Positions 8,074 through 18,565 of a DNA stretch of 64,000 nucleotides are shown here, piece by piece. The notes beneath the pieces were generated by a model. It saw nothing but the letters and a program-made list of their open reading frames with translations, did not search any database and was not told where the DNA came from. Positions within the stretch are counted from its first letter, which is position 1. Each line of letters opens with the position of its first letter. Made by a program: the position numbers and the translations under genes. This DNA is from Shewanella sediminis HAW-EB3 (GTDB taxonomy: Bacteria > Pseudomonadota > Gammaproteobacteria > Enterobacterales > Shewanellaceae), in the NCBI RefSeq assembly GCF_000018025.1, contig NC_009831.1:3906001-3970000 (forward strand), in the 5' to 3' direction.

Positions 8074-8911
8074 TTAGGCCAAAGTTCAGATAGACCATCT
8101 CCGGATCGTTGGCATCCACCATTCTGAAATGAATGCAGTTATCGTCCCATCTCCAGATTTGGGTCTTCACCGTGCTGCCCGGGTACAAAGATTTAGTCAG
8201 GCGAGTCTTAAAGCGCGTCAGACGTTCAGGTTCGCCGGGAAACATCGCCTGAATAATGTGGCGACAGGCAACACCGGCCGTGCTCACGCCATGTAGGTTC
8301 GGCTTAGGGTGACCAAATTCCCTAGCATACTCCCAGTCGACATGCTGAGGATGGTCGTCGCCGGATAATCGATAGATAAGCGCCTGATTCAGCGGGATAG
8401 CTTGTTCAATTTCAAAATCCGGTGCCCGCTCCGGCATCTCAACTATGTCTCTGGGCGCCTTGGGACCACCGAAACCGCCGTCATAGAGGGCGCAGTCCCA
8501 GCTTTCATTGGTAAAGAGTTTAGTGCCGGCTTCATCGAAGGTTTCGCCGATATGCTGAGCCAGGCAGCCACGACCTTCGCCACGGTCGAACAGGCCTTTT
8601 AACAATACTTTTGTACTTAGTTTACCGGGACAGGTGGGCAATGGCTGATGAATACGGAGATCGAAGCCCCAGTGCAGAGAGCCGCCCCACTCGAAACCGT
8701 AATCTATGGTCTTGGTCACTTCGGCGTCGACAATTTGGATTGCCGCAAACATAGGTAGTACTTTTAAATTCTTTTCATACACATAGTCTAAATCTGTTTT
8801 TCCGTCGCTAGCCGCACCGCAACCCAGTGCAAACAGCATGACATCCCTTTCGGTATATTCATTAATGAACGGACCATAGGTCTGCCCCTGCATCTCTAAC
8901 TTTAACGCCAT
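8060..8911 (-). CDS. MaoC-like enoyl-CoA hydratase 2 in the cai operon
   Basis: A 283-residue double hot-dog protein resembling the hydratase-2 part of peroxisomal multifunctional enzyme. The N-terminal half lacks the catalytic motif. The C-terminal half has YRLSGDDHPQHVDWEYAREFG (about residues 192-212), matching the hydratase-2 signature G-D-x-N-P-x-H, with Asp and His retained and the Asn replaced by His, then HGVSTAGVACRHI. The ribosome site AAGGAG is strong. It lies between caiD and caiE, where Escherichia coli has no gene. It probably hydrates a trans-2-enoyl-CoA, perhaps with the opposite stereochemistry to CaiD; the substrate is inference. Confidence 0.88.
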   Translation of the reverse strand: MALKLEMQGQTYGPFINEYTERDVMLFALGCGAASDGKTDLDYVYEKNLKVLPMFAAIQIVDAEVTKTIDYGFEWGGSLHWGFDLRIHQPLPTCPGKLSTKVLLKGLFDRGEGRGCLAQHIGETFDEAGTKLFTNESWDCALYDGGFGGPKAPRDIVEMPERAPDFEIEQAIPLNQALIYRLSGDDHPQHVDWEYAREFGHPKPNLHGVSTAGVACRHIIQAMFPGEPERLTRFKTRLTKSLYPGSTVKTQIWRWDDNCIHFRMVDANDPEMVYLNFGLIEWN

Positions 8912-9035
8912 TTGAAACTCCTTTTACCTACCAAGACTAACATCTGATATTTTGAAGAGAGGTCCCTTCAGAGACTCTCTAAAAAGCACATAGGATATGG
9001 ATACAACAAGATGAAACTAAGATTTGAACGGATAA

Positions 9036-9065
9036 CTGTGGGACCGGGAGCACCGGATCCCACAG
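9036..9065 (-). terminator. Intercistronic hairpin between caiD and the MaoC-like gene
   Basis: Arms CTGTGGGA (9036-9043) and TCCCACAG (9058-9065) enclose CCGG-GAGCA-CCGG, which extends the stem. There is no good T-run on the minus strand, so attenuation or mRNA end protection is as likely as full termination. Confidence 0.6.
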
Positions 9066-9093
9066 ATTGGTACTAAGGCAATTAATCGTTAGA

Positions 9094-9879
9094 TTATCGG
9101 CCTTTCCAAACAGGATCGCGCTTCTCAGAAAAGGCCAGAGGTCCCTCTGAAGCATCTTCTGAACGCAATACTGACGGATAGTTTTTCAAGCTTGCGGTGC
9201 GGATATGGCGATATCCATCTTCTACCGATAGCTCACTGGTTTCACGGTAAATTTCTTTAATAGCAGCAATGGCTAAAGGCGCACCTTGAGCGATTTGCTG
9301 AGCCAATTCACGTGCAGTATCCATCAGTTTATCGCTTTCAACCACACGGTTAACGACGCCCCAACGCAATGCTTCTTCGGCGTCCATACCACGACCAGTC
9401 ATCATCAACTCATTGACGATGGCAGGTGGCAACAATTTTGGAAGACGTAACATTCCGCCGCTGTCCGGCACAATGCCTAACTTGGCTTCAGGTAGAGCAA
9501 AGCTGGCGTTTTCAGAACAAACAATCATGTCTGCTGCTAGTGCAAGTTCAAAACCGCCACCGAACGCATAACCGTTCACCGCTGCGATAACCGGCTTGTC
9601 CAGATCGAAGATCTCGGTCAGTCCGGCAAAACCACCAGGACCAAAATCTGCATCCGGTGCTTCACCTTCTGCCGCAGCTTTCAGATCCCAACCTGCAGAG
9701 AAGAAACGTGCACCGGCACCGGTAATAATGGCGACGCGCAACTCAGGATCTTCACGAAATGCCAGGAAGACTTCACCCATCTCAAAACTTGTTTTTGCAT
9801 CGATGGCATTCGCCTTGGGTCTGTCCAAGGTAATTTCTAAAATACTGCCATTTCGGGTGACGTGTAATGATTCGCTCAT
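9094..9879 (-). CDS. caiD: CaiD, carnitinyl-CoA dehydratase (crotonobetainyl-CoA hydratase)
   Basis: 261 residues from the ATG at 9877-9879, the length of Escherichia coli CaiD, and nearly identical in its N-terminal [25 protein letters not shown] ribosome site lies 9 bp upstream; a longer frame to 9918 adds 13 residues absent from CaiD. It is a crotonase-fold enzyme: [18 protein letters not shown] carries the oxyanion-hole region, [19 protein letters not shown] the acyl-CoA-binding signature and [19 protein letters not shown] the catalytic glutamate region. It interconverts L-carnitinyl-CoA and crotonobetainyl-CoA in the cytoplasm. caiC lies 71 bp upstream in the same operon. Confidence 0.97.
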   Translation of the reverse strand: MSESLHVTRNGSILEITLDRPKANAIDAKTSFEMGEVFLAFREDPELRVAIITGAGARFFSAGWDLKAAAEGEAPDADFGPGGFAGLTEIFDLDKPVIAAVNGYAFGGGFELALAADMIVCSENASFALPEAKLGIVPDSGGMLRLPKLLPPAIVNELMMTGRGMDAEEALRWGVVNRVVESDKLMDTARELAQQIAQGAPLAIAAIKEIYRETSELSVEDGYRHIRTASLKNYPSVLRSEDASEGPLAFSEKRDPVWKGR

Positions 9880-9950
9880 GCTAATACTCCATTCGGAGCC
9901 ATCAAAGATGACTCTCATTAAAAGATTAATTCACTCAATTCAACTTAAAG

Positions 9951-11504
9951 TCACGCAAGAAGTTTTTTGTCTATTTTACAAGTACAGGTTCTTGGGAATG
10001 ACTCTCTTATTTCAACGAAAGATGGAACTTTAAACTTCGCCATATTTTCAGAACAATAATTTAGAATTTCATCGATACTCAAGGACACTCCCTCGTTAAA
10101 AATAACGAAGGCTTTAACCGCTTCATCACGAATATGATCGGGTACGCCGATAACTGCTGCATCCAAAATATCGGGATGCGACATAAGAGCTTTTTCAATT
10201 TCACTGCTTGAAATATTCTCTCCGGAGCGTTTAATCATATTTGTCTTTCTATCGACAAAATAAAATAACCCTCTCTCATCGACATAACCTTTATCACCGG
10301 TGTAGAGCCAACCGTCGGCAGTCAGAACCTCTGCCGTCGCTTCGGGATCTTTATAGTAACCCTTGAGTATGGTTCTCCCGGGAACACCTTTGACCCGCAA
10401 ATCGCCGACGATATTAGGCGCAACTTCATTGCCATTTTCGTCCGTAATTTTGGCCTCATAAGATAGTCCGGGCCTGCCGATGGACGGCCAGTGACGTTCT
10501 TCACCTGGCGTGTCGCCAATCAGCCCGACTAAGGTCTCTGTCATACCATAGGAATTAAACAGCTCAACCTTGAATCGCGTCTCGAAATCCAATTTTTCCT
10601 GATCTGAAATATGCATAAAAAACAACATATCACGCAGACAATGCTCGCGTTCATTGGGCATTACGGGCTGCAACATCAGGGTCCGTACTATCATCGGCAT
10701 GCTGTGGGTGATAGTGGCCCTGTAATCACAAACCTGCTTCCAGAACTTACGCGCACTGTACTTCTCAAGCATGACCAGACGCGCACCAACGGTAAACGCT
10801 GCCATAGCCGCATTACACTGAAAATCGATATGAAAGCTGGGCATCATAGTCAAATAGGTGTCATCGGCTCTCAAGTTGGTTTGCCAAGCCGTGTAATAGC
10901 CCGCAAACAGTAGATTACAATGAGTGATCTCCACGCCCTTGGGCCTGGAGGTCGTGCCTGAAGTACATAAAATTTCGACTACATCGTCACTGCTTAAGGG
11001 CACCATCTTCTCTAACTGAGTAGACTGCTGGCTCAAAAGCAGATCAAAATTAATGGCATTCGAAATATCTGAACTTACCACCCTTGTCACTAAGATATTA
11101 TTTACTGAATTATCGTCATCCTGCTCTATTCTTTTAAAGGTAGGCAGAAACTCCTCTTCAATAACCACCGCTTTTACATCACATTTATTGATGATGTATT
11201 TACATTCCCCATAGACATATTGTGTATTAATAGGAACGATAACGGCGCCAATTTTTGCTAATCCAAACCAACAGAATATAAATTGAGGGCTGTTATATAA
11301 CTGTACGGCTACTTTATCCCCCTTATTAATACCTAATTGAAGGAATAGATTTGCGGCCTTGTTAATTTCATTGTTCAGTGCACTATAAGTTAACTCTCGG
11401 ACATCGCCAGCAGCATCCTCAAAAACTAACGCTGTGTTATCACTATATTTACGCGCACGCTCTTCCCACATGCATCTTATTGTTTTGCTACCAACGATAT
11501 CCAT
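9951..11504 (-). CDS. caiC: CaiC, crotonobetaine/carnitine-CoA ligase
   Basis: 517 residues from the ATG at 11502-11504, matching the 517-residue Escherichia coli enzyme. A GAGG ribosome site precedes this start, which lies 10 bp after the caiB stop; an upstream ATG at 11552 would overlap caiB. It belongs to the acyl-adenylate-forming superfamily, with the AMP-binding P-loop EILCTSGTTSRPKGVE, the NSYGMTET motif, YTGDKGYVDERG and C-terminal DRKTNMIKRSGENISSSEIE. The C-terminal lysine expected for adenylation is in TCKIDKK. It activates carnitine, crotonobetaine or gamma-butyrobetaine with ATP and CoA, priming the CoA cycle run by CaiB. Confidence 0.96.
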   Translation of the reverse strand: MDIVGSKTIRCMWEERARKYSDNTALVFEDAAGDVRELTYSALNNEINKAANLFLQLGINKGDKVAVQLYNSPQFIFCWFGLAKIGAVIVPINTQYVYGECKYIINKCDVKAVVIEEEFLPTFKRIEQDDDNSVNNILVTRVVSSDISNAINFDLLLSQQSTQLEKMVPLSSDDVVEILCTSGTTSRPKGVEITHCNLLFAGYYTAWQTNLRADDTYLTMMPSFHIDFQCNAAMAAFTVGARLVMLEKYSARKFWKQVCDYRATITHSMPMIVRTLMLQPVMPNEREHCLRDMLFFMHISDQEKLDFETRFKVELFNSYGMTETLVGLIGDTPGEERHWPSIGRPGLSYEAKITDENGNEVAPNIVGDLRVKGVPGRTILKGYYKDPEATAEVLTADGWLYTGDKGYVDERGLFYFVDRKTNMIKRSGENISSSEIEKALMSHPDILDAAVIGVPDHIRDEAVKAFVIFNEGVSLSIDEILNYCSENMAKFKVPSFVEIRESFPRTCTCKIDKKLLA

Positions 11505-11514
11505 TATCAATGCC

Positions 11515-12741
11515 TCACTTACTACCAGAGACTTTGGCCAAGCCTTTTTCACTTAAACTTTGGATCTCTTCTTGTGAATAACCAATGTCACTCAGGATAT
11601 CCGCGGTATCCATGCCGTGTTTCGGCATACCACGCCATATCTGACCCGGATTATTCTTGAACTTAGGCATCACGTTTGGCCCCTTGCAGGTCTTGCCATC
11701 GATGTTTTGCCATTGTGTGATTGACTCACGAGCAACATATTGTGGGTTAGACTCAAGCTCAGGAACGGTCAGCACTTTAGCGCAGGCCACTTTCAGCTCG
11801 GCGAATCTTGCTAACACCTCTTCGATAGTGCGAGTCGCCATATAAGCATCCAGGCAGTCTTCAACCTGCTCACCGAAAGGACATTCGACGCGATGGATCA
11901 ACTGAGTTCCTTCAGGGATCTCCTCTGTACCATAGAGATGAGAAATATTCATATCCTTGAACATCTCCTCTATCTGCATCGCACCGACCAGCTCCATAAC
12001 GATATAGCCATCCTCACAGGTGTACAGACCACAACCGGCGTAGTATGGATCTTTACCTTTGGTCATACGCGGGCACATCTCGCCGCCATTGAAATGATCC
12101 ATCATGAAGTACTGACCCATGCGTAACATCACTTCATACATAGCGATATCGATACTTTCGCCGACACCCGTTTCGCGTACACGATATAGGGCCGCCAGGG
12201 CTGAAGTGGTCGCTGTCATGCCTGAGAAGTAGTCTGCCGTATAAGGGAAGGCCGGCATTGGCTGGTCCTTATCCCCGTTCTGGATCAGGTAACCACTGAA
12301 TGCCTGAGCAATAGTGTTGTAAGCAGGAAGATTGGTGTACTCATCGGTGCCGTACTGTCCGAACCCTGACAGGTGAGCCACAACCAGCTTCTTGTTACGC
12401 TCCCACAAGACTTCGTCGGTGATGCCACGACGAGCGAAGGCTGGACCTTTACTCGCTTCGATGAAGATATCGGTGGTTTCCATCAGTTTAAGGAAAGCAT
12501 CACGACCTTCATCTTTAAAGATATTCAGAGACAAGGCATGTAGGTTACGACGAGACAGCTCAGGATAGTTAGGCTGTACACGTATGGTATCTGCATAAGC
12601 CACGTTCTCAATCCAAATGACTTCTGCGCCCCACTCGGCAAGCATCTGGGCAGCAAATGGCCCTGCGATCTCAATACCGGAAAATACAACCCGAACCCCG
12701 GATAGCGGGCCGAACGTAGGAGTGGTTAATTTCTTTGACAT
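11515..12741 (-). CDS. caiB: CaiB, L-carnitine CoA-transferase
   Basis: 408 residues from the ATG at 12739-12741 (ribosome site GAGAAGGG), against 405 in Escherichia coli, with very high similarity, for example [20 protein letters not shown] and [20 protein letters not shown]. It is a class III CoA-transferase. The catalytic aspartate, Asp169 in Escherichia coli, is retained as Asp170 in [12 protein letters not shown]. It moves CoA between gamma-butyrobetainyl-CoA or crotonobetainyl-CoA and carnitine. The 211-bp gap to caiA contains a 9-bp-stem hairpin. A longer reading frame to 12780 adds residues that CaiB lacks. Confidence 0.97.
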   Translation of the reverse strand: MSKKLTTPTFGPLSGVRVVFSGIEIAGPFAAQMLAEWGAEVIWIENVAYADTIRVQPNYPELSRRNLHALSLNIFKDEGRDAFLKLMETTDIFIEASKGPAFARRGITDEVLWERNKKLVVAHLSGFGQYGTDEYTNLPAYNTIAQAFSGYLIQNGDKDQPMPAFPYTADYFSGMTATTSALAALYRVRETGVGESIDIAMYEVMLRMGQYFMMDHFNGGEMCPRMTKGKDPYYAGCGLYTCEDGYIVMELVGAMQIEEMFKDMNISHLYGTEEIPEGTQLIHRVECPFGEQVEDCLDAYMATRTIEEVLARFAELKVACAKVLTVPELESNPQYVARESITQWQNIDGKTCKGPNVMPKFKNNPGQIWRGMPKHGMDTADILSDIGYSQEEIQSLSEKGLAKVSGSK

Positions 12742-12901
12742 AATACCCTTCTCTTTTATATTCAAACTAAGACTCTGCACGACGATGGCGTCGGCAATCT
12801 CTGATAAAAACTAAATCGGATTTGAAGATAAGGCGTACGGGATCGTGAAAACGTGATGAAGACAGATGCGCGTTTTCAGGAACAGAGCAAGAATTTGATT
12901 T

Positions 12902-12924
12902 GCCTCCACAAGAGATGTGGAGGC
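12902..12924 (-). terminator. Intercistronic hairpin between caiA and caiB
   Basis: GCCTCCACA, a 5-nt loop and TGTGGAGGC form a perfect 9-bp stem. On the minus strand it is followed by AAATCAAATTC rather than a T-run, so it is more likely an attenuator or mRNA-stability element inside the operon than a full terminator. Confidence 0.55.
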
Positions 12925-12952
12925 CTTGCCGTACGGATTAACCCAGCATTAA

Positions 12953-14089
12953 TTATCTGTATTGCTTAAGTACAGAACGACCAAGGGTCAGAATTTGCAT
13001 CTCATCTGAACCGCCTGACACTCTGTCGACGCGAATGTCACGCCACATACGGCTGATACGATGTTCGCCAGCGATAGCATAGCCACCCAGAACCTGCATC
13101 GCAGAATCGATAACTTCGAAACCGGCATTCGCACAAAAGTATTTGCACATTGCAGAGTCACCAGATGTCATCGTGCCTTGGTCACACTTCCAGGCTGCTT
13201 CATAAACCATGTTTTTCATGCTGTTAAGCTTGATAGCCATATGAGCAAACTTATCCTGGATAAGCTGGTAGCGACCGATAGCCTCACCGAATTGAACCCT
13301 CTGGTTAGCATACTTAGCCGCATCTTCGAATGCGCAGTAAGCAGCGCCATAGTTGGTCAGTGCAACAAGGAAACGTTCTGAGTCAAACTCCTCCTTAACA
13401 CGTAAGAAGCCATTGCCCTCTTCACCAAACATGTCCGACTCTTCCAGCTCAAGTTCATCGAACTGAAGCTCGCAGCAGCTGTCCATCTTCAAACCAAGCT
13501 TAGGTAACTTGCCTAACTTGATACCCGGCTTTGACATATCCACAAACCACTCGGTAAAGATTGGCTTCTCTGAATCTGCATCTTTAGCCATAACCACGAT
13601 GTAAGGCGTACCCGCCGCACTGGTGATAAAGCACTTGCTACCGGTAAGATAAACTTTGCCGTTCTTTCTCTTATAAGTGGTTAGCAAGCTACCCACGTCA
13701 GAACCTGCGCTTGGCTCAGTGATAGCCGAGTTCCACATCTGCTTACCGGTACCACGTAGTTCCATGATCTTTTGGATTTGGTCTTGGTTACCGTGTTTCA
13801 GAATCGTTGTGATGCCAGGTAACTGATACAAGACATAAGTCGGTGCACCTAAACGGCCAAGCTCTTCCCAGATAACGGCAAGGGTAACCATTCCGGCGTC
13901 GAATCCACCGTGCTCTTCAGGAAGCAAAAGGCTATCAATTCCCATCTCGGCTAGCTCTTTGACGAATCTCTCCGGGTACTGACTATTTTCATCACACTCT
14001 GCAAAATAGTTTTCCCAGTTCTCCTTCGCCATCAAATCGCGAATACCAGAAACGAATAACTCTTGCTCGTCGCTTAATTTAAAATCCAT
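12953..14089 (-). CDS. caiA: CaiA, crotonobetainyl-CoA reductase
   Basis: 378 residues, against 380 in Escherichia coli. It is an acyl-CoA-dehydrogenase-family flavoprotein with N-terminal helical, middle beta ([20 protein letters not shown]) and C-terminal helical domains ([20 protein letters not shown]). It reduces crotonobetainyl-CoA to gamma-butyrobetainyl-CoA in the cytoplasm, with FixA/FixB as the presumed electron donor. An AGGAA ribosome site precedes the ATG at 14089. caiT ends 56 bp upstream, so caiT and caiA are cotranscribed. Confidence 0.97.
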   Translation of the reverse strand: MDFKLSDEQELFVSGIRDLMAKENWENYFAECDENSQYPERFVKELAEMGIDSLLLPEEHGGFDAGMVTLAVIWEELGRLGAPTYVLYQLPGITTILKHGNQDQIQKIMELRGTGKQMWNSAITEPSAGSDVGSLLTTYKRKNGKVYLTGSKCFITSAAGTPYIVVMAKDADSEKPIFTEWFVDMSKPGIKLGKLPKLGLKMDSCCELQFDELELEESDMFGEEGNGFLRVKEEFDSERFLVALTNYGAAYCAFEDAAKYANQRVQFGEAIGRYQLIQDKFAHMAIKLNSMKNMVYEAAWKCDQGTMTSGDSAMCKYFCANAGFEVIDSAMQVLGGYAIAGEHRISRMWRDIRVDRVSGGSDEMQILTLGRSVLKQYR

Positions 14090-14145
14090 CGTATATTCCT
14101 ATAAATTACTATTACTTGGCTCAAGTGCTGGCTCATTGGCCAACA

Positions 14146-15690
14146 CTAAGAGGCCCATTTGTTTTTACGCGCGTCTTTCAAGAAAGAGATGATAATCATG
14201 ACATTGACGACAATCAGTGGCGCACCACCTGCAATAATCGCCGTCTGTAGCGGCTTAAGTCCGCCAAGTGATAACAACACGATACCGATAACACCGACCA
14301 GTACAGACCAACCCACACGAACCCAGACTGGTGGCTCGTTGTCGGCATCGGCACCCTTACAGGTAGACATTGCCAACGTGTAAGAACAGGCGTTAATCAA
14401 GGTAACTGTTGCGAGGAAACATAAGATGAAGAAGCCCCACATGGTGATAGTGCTCATTGGCAGAGCAGCCCAGGTTTCGATGATCGCTCTGGGAGCACCA
14501 TGATCTGCAATCAGTTGAGGCATGTTGATGATATTTTCATTCATCAGATTCATGGTGTTACTGCCCAGGATGGTCCAAAGGAACCAAGTAGAAGCAGTCA
14601 AACCACCCACCATTGTCAGACAAAGTTGACGCACGGTACGACCACGAGAGATCTTAGCCAGGAAGATACACATCTGGATACCGTAAACGACCCACCACGC
14701 CCAGTAGAACACGGTCCAATCTTGCGGCCAGCTGCCTTCACTGATAGAACTGGTATAGAAGAGCATGCGAGGCAGGTAATCAAGCATCACACCCACAGAC
14801 TCGGTGAAGTAGTTAACTGTGAAGCTGGTTGCACCGATAAGGAACACCCAAACAAGCATGATGATACTCAGGTAGCTACGCAGATCACTGGCAATCTTAA
14901 TGCCCTTGGTCAGACCGAAAGCTACACACACAGCGTTAAAGATAATCCATGCTGAAATAACGATAGTATCGACTTCAATGGTACGTGGAATGCCGAACAG
15001 CCACTGGATACACTCAGTCACCAAAGGTGTCGCCAAGCCTAAACTTGTACCCATAGCCAAAATCAGTGCTACAACATAAATATTATCGATAATAGTACCG
15101 AGAATACCTTTATGATGTTTACCCAAAACTGGCTCTAATGTGCCACTGGGGCGAACCACATCCATCTTCTTAACATAAAGGAAGTAACCCAAAGCAACAG
15201 TGAAGAAGCCGTAACCCATCCAAGGCAGAGGTCCCCAATGGAAGAGACTATAAGCGACACCAAGCTCTTTCGCTTGAACCGAGAGGGAGTCAAGTTCGAA
15301 AGGTGGATAAGTCACATAGTAATAGACCTCTAACGATCCCCAGTACAGTACGGCGGCAGAAGTACAAGAGGCGAACATCAGGAATACCCAGCTTCCGGTA
15401 CTGAATTCTGGTGTTTCCTGACCTAAACGGTTATTTGCATAAGGTCCCCAGACCAGCCAGGCCCAACCTACTGCCATTGCGATCATGTACCACTCAAATG
15501 CCCAGCCCCATGAGTGGGTTAAATAGTGAAATACATCCTTAATAACTATATTAGCCGCATCCAGATCTCTAACTGTCAAGTAAGAGAGCAATATGACCAC
15601 AATCAATGACGGGAAGAAGATTTTCGGGTCAATGGTGACCTTCTTCTTTGTTCCTTCAGTGATACCTACATCCAAAGTTTTTTCATTCAT
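14146..15690 (-). CDS. caiT: CaiT, L-carnitine/gamma-butyrobetaine antiporter
   Basis: 514 residues; Escherichia coli CaiT has 504, the extra residues being at the N-terminus. It is a BCCT-family transporter with about 12 membrane helices. Conserved functional sites include LFHWGPLPW (substrate tryptophan), [15 protein letters not shown] (the Met and Trp of the binding site) and the arginine in SDLRSY near residue 271. That arginine corresponds to Arg262, which replaces a sodium ion in the Escherichia coli protein, so sodium-independent exchange is expected. First gene of the leftward cai operon; it imports carnitine and exports gamma-butyrobetaine. Confidence 0.97.
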   Translation of the reverse strand: MNEKTLDVGITEGTKKKVTIDPKIFFPSLIVVILLSYLTVRDLDAANIVIKDVFHYLTHSWGWAFEWYMIAMAVGWAWLVWGPYANNRLGQETPEFSTGSWVFLMFASCTSAAVLYWGSLEVYYYVTYPPFELDSLSVQAKELGVAYSLFHWGPLPWMGYGFFTVALGYFLYVKKMDVVRPSGTLEPVLGKHHKGILGTIIDNIYVVALILAMGTSLGLATPLVTECIQWLFGIPRTIEVDTIVISAWIIFNAVCVAFGLTKGIKIASDLRSYLSIIMLVWVFLIGATSFTVNYFTESVGVMLDYLPRMLFYTSSISEGSWPQDWTVFYWAWWVVYGIQMCIFLAKISRGRTVRQLCLTMVGGLTASTWFLWTILGSNTMNLMNENIINMPQLIADHGAPRAIIETWAALPMSTITMWGFFILCFLATVTLINACSYTLAMSTCKGADADNEPPVWVRVGWSVLVGVIGIVLLSLGGLKPLQTAIIAGGAPLIVVNVMIIISFLKDARKNKWAS

Positions 15691-15977
15691 CTTAATACAT
15701 CTCCCTCTTTTTTTTAGGAGGATAATAGTTAAGGTTTCGAAGTTCTTTCAATCTGTGTATTTATCAACACTTAGTATTAACTTATAGCCAGTCAGATTAA
15801 AGCTCTGACTATTAAGACTAACTATTAAGAATGGTTAAAAACGCAAATCAAAATAACCTAACACACCTTTTTCATTTTCTTACCAACAGACAATAACCAA
15901 CAATTAAACAATGATAATTTATTAATTGATATTCCTTAGTTGACGGCAGAATAATGCATGCCCTGAACTTCTTATTC

Positions 15978-15993
15978 AGTGATCGTTATCACG
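15978..15993. promoter_or_regulatory. Candidate CRP-binding site upstream of caiT
   Basis: AGTGA-TCGTTA-TCACG matches the CRP consensus TGTGA-N6-TCACA in all but the outermost base of each half. It is 288 bp upstream of caiT. CRP control of cai is established in Escherichia coli. Confidence 0.6.
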
Positions 15994-16039
15994 ATCATTT
16001 GAAATAGAAAAAAAACGAAAAAAACCACTTAGAAAATAG

Positions 16040-16055
16040 TGTTATTTCCATCACA
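16040..16055. promoter_or_regulatory. Second candidate CRP-binding site
   Basis: TGTTA-TTTCCA-TCACA has a perfect right half and a 4/5 left half of the CRP consensus. It lies 47 bp inside the first candidate site, towards fixA. Confidence 0.45.
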
Positions 16056-16260
16056 AAACAGGGGGTAAAGAGGAGATTAGAGGGAGGTGTAACAAAGCAG
16101 TAATACGTAAGAACATGACTCGTTAACCTGAGGTGGCGACGACGACAAGCACACGGCAACCTATTGTTTATACTGGACTTATTTCAATCTGAATTTTATT
16201 GAAAAATGAGAGCGATAGACCATAAACTAAGAGAAAACACCGCAACACGGCCCCTCCTAA

Positions 16261-16532
16261 ATAGTATTTCTAATAGTGATATTAGTACGGCTAAAACCCC
16301 TCATTAGTAGAGCTAACATTAATATTAGCCGCACTAAAAACATGCATTAAAACCACTAAAAAAAGACACCATTAGCTGGGCTAATATTATTATTACCCGA
16401 ACTAAAAACCCTTGTATTTAAAGCGCTAAACAGCCTATAGGAAGACGACTATTAGAACGGCTAATATTAACGTTAGAAACACTAACAGCAAACACTTAAT
16501 AAGTGTGACCCGCCTAACATTAGCGTCGATAA
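16261..16532. promoter_or_regulatory. Array of TTAG-N5-CTAA boxes (candidate LysR operators)
   Basis: Exact TTAG-N5-CTAA dyads begin at 16282, 16304, 16325, 16372, 16452 and 16473. Near matches with one or two arm changes begin at 16261, 16347, 16393, 16417 and 16520. Neighbouring starts are 21 or 22 bp apart in six cases (16261/16282/16304/16325/16347, 16372/16393, 16452/16473), that is two helical turns. The 13-bp dyad has the LysR T-N11-A form and carries CTAAT/ATTAG half sites like those described for GcvA. Confidence 0.7.
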
Positions 16533-16806
16533 TTCTAGTCATATAATTGCACCACTTACTAAATCAACATGCGGCAATAAAACAATATACTTTTAAACTA
16601 AGCACTAGCTACATATTGAAGTTGCTATAAATGATTTATTTACGATACCGACAGATAAACGTTATTGATACGCCGGATTGGCAACAAACAATAAGCATAC
16701 AGCGGTTTGACCGTCAAAACGTTATCAGATGTTATATAAGTAAAATCATAAGTAATATAGCCATACCTCAAATTTAGAAGTATGTAATATCTAAACTGGA
16801 GAAATA

Positions 16807-17580
16807 ATGAAAATTATTACGTGTTACAAATTAGTTCCCGAAGAGCAAGATATCACAGTGAAAGCTGACGGTATTCTGGACACAAGTAAAGCAGCCCCAA
16901 AGATCAATCAATTTGATCTCAATGCGGTAGAAGCAGCGGTGGAGATCAAAGCCCTCGTCGGTGAATGCAAGATCACAGCCTTAAGCATGGGCGGTAAGGC
17001 TTTGGACAACCCCAAAGCACGTAAAGACATCCTCTCTCGCGGACCCGATGATCTGACTGTCGTGGTTGACGAGAAATTCGAACACCTCCTACCTCACCAA
17101 ACTGCTCGCGTTCTTGCCGCTGCAGCACAAAAAAATGGTTTCGACCTGATTATTTGTGGTGATGGTTCAGGTGACCTCTATGCACAGCAAGTTGGTATAC
17201 AACTTGGTGAGCTGCTTGAAGTCGCGACTATCAACGCGGTAAGCAAAATCGTTTCGGCCCAAGACGGAACAGTTACCGTTGAAAGAGCCTTAGACGATGA
17301 AGTTGAAGTTCTTGAGATCACACTTCCTGCCGTTATCTCAGTTTCAGCCGACATCAACGAACCAACGATCCCATCGATGAAGACCATTTTAGCCGCAGGC
17401 AGAAAGCCGGTAACTAAGTTAAGTGCCGAAGATCTCGAGATTGCTGAAATTCCGGCTCTTGTTGAATCTGTTTCAGTACTGGCGCCAAAACAGGCCGAAC
17501 GTAAGCAGATCATTATTGACGGCGATGATGAAGATCAAGTCGCAGAATTTGCAGAACACCTGCGCAAAGCACTTAAGTAA
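16807..17580 (+). CDS. fixA: FixA, electron-transfer flavoprotein beta-like subunit
   Basis: 257 residues, against 256 in Escherichia coli FixA. It belongs to the ETF beta family, with N-terminal [20 protein letters not shown], the nucleotide-binding region [17 protein letters not shown], and [19 protein letters not shown], the partner-contact loop region. With FixB it forms a heterodimeric flavoprotein that is thought to deliver electrons to CaiA. GGAG ribosome site 6-9 bp before ATG. First gene of the rightward fix operon, divergent from caiT; fixB follows after 8 bp. Confidence 0.96.
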   Translation: MKIITCYKLVPEEQDITVKADGILDTSKAAPKINQFDLNAVEAAVEIKALVGECKITALSMGGKALDNPKARKDILSRGPDDLTVVVDEKFEHLLPHQTARVLAAAAQKNGFDLIICGDGSGDLYAQQVGIQLGELLEVATINAVSKIVSAQDGTVTVERALDDEVEVLEITLPAVISVSADINEPTIPSMKTILAAGRKPVTKLSAEDLEIAEIPALVESVSVLAPKQAERKQIIIDGDDEDQVAEFAEHLRKALK

Positions 17581-17588
17581 GGGGAAAA

Positions 17589-18533
17589 ATGATGAGCAAA
17601 CTGTCTAATGTATGGGTATTTAGTGATATCGCTTCCCGTTTACCTGAAGTTATCGCCGGCGGTGTTCAGCTAGGCGAAAAAGTCTCGGCTTTCGTGATTG
17701 GCTCAGAAGATGAGATAGCTAAAGCATACTCACTGGGTGCAACCCATGTGTATTACCTGGGTGAAAAAGATACCAGCAAGATTATTGAAGATTATGCTGA
17801 GACTATGGCCCATGCCATCTCAAATGGCGACACAAATACCTTAATGCTGCTCGGTGCAACCAAGCGCGGAAAAGCACTGGCTGCAAAATTGGGTGTACAA
17901 CTTAATGCCGGCGTTATCAACGATGCCTCTGAAGTCACTGTAGCTGATGGCGTAACAGCCAAGCACATGGTCTACGGCGGCCTGGCTATCGGTGAAGAAA
18001 AAATCGTATCACCTATTGCGCTTATCACTATCGGCAATGGCGTATTCGAAGCCGCCCAAGCCGACAATTCGAAAACCGGTGAAGCGGTTTCGGTTTCATT
18101 TATCGAACCAAAAGCGGCGATCAAGTGCATCGAACGCCGTGCTAAGCAAGGTGAAAGCGTTGACTTAGGTAAGGCAAAACGCGTCATTGCTATCGGTAGC
18201 GGCATCGGCAAGCAAGAAAACCTTCAGATGGTTGCCGATCTCGGTGCTGCACTTGGTGCAGAGCTGGGTTGTTCTCGTCCGATTGCCGAAACTGAAAAGT
18301 GGATGGAGCGCGAGCGTTACATCGGAGTTTCAGGGGTCATGCTAAAACCAGAACTCTATCTGGCTCTTGGCATCTCTGGACAGATCCAGCATATGGTTGG
18401 CGCATTAGGTTCACAAACTATTCTTGCGGTAAACAAAGATAAGAATGCACCAATCTTCCAATATGCTGACTACGGAATTGTTGGTGACCTGAATAAGGTT
18501 GTACCGGCACTGATCAGCGCCTTTAAAGGTTAA
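17589..18533 (+). CDS. fixB: FixB, electron-transfer flavoprotein alpha-like subunit
   Basis: 314 residues from the first of two tandem ATGs (the second at 17592 would also serve; AAGGGG ribosome site). ETF alpha family: the N-terminal domain starts SNVWVFSDIASRLPEV, and the C-terminal FAD domain contains VIAIGSGIGKQENLQMVADL, LGAELGCSRPIAE and the signature LYLALGISGQIQHMVGALGS, then NKDKNAPIFQYADYGIVGD. It pairs with FixA and shuttles electrons in carnitine reduction. A hairpin separates it from fixC. Confidence 0.96.
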   Translation: MMSKLSNVWVFSDIASRLPEVIAGGVQLGEKVSAFVIGSEDEIAKAYSLGATHVYYLGEKDTSKIIEDYAETMAHAISNGDTNTLMLLGATKRGKALAAKLGVQLNAGVINDASEVTVADGVTAKHMVYGGLAIGEEKIVSPIALITIGNGVFEAAQADNSKTGEAVSVSFIEPKAAIKCIERRAKQGESVDLGKAKRVIAIGSGIGKQENLQMVADLGAALGAELGCSRPIAETEKWMERERYIGVSGVMLKPELYLALGISGQIQHMVGALGSQTILAVNKDKNAPIFQYADYGIVGDLNKVVPALISAFKG

Positions 18534-18565
18534 TTGAAGATCGGGTCGTATTAATCTCCCGACGT

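Larger units (their letters stand above)
15691..16806. promoter_or_regulatory. Divergent cai-fix regulatory region
   Basis: 1116 bp of AT-rich noncoding DNA between the divergent caiT and fixA starts, far longer than promoters need. It contains a short inverted repeat GTCAGA-N7-TCTGAC at 15791-15809, two CRP-like sites near 15980 and 16045, and the TTAG-N5-CTAA array at 16261-16532. The fixA promoter should lie in 16690-16800, where TTTGACCGTCAAA and TATATAA are seen, but no start site can be fixed. No open reading frame is supported. Confidence 0.75.

Noticed and set aside
16700..16720. FNR site at TTTGACCGTCAAA upstream of fixA
   Set aside because: The half-site spacing does not fit TTGAT-N4-ATCAA, so an FNR site is not claimed although anaerobic control is expected.
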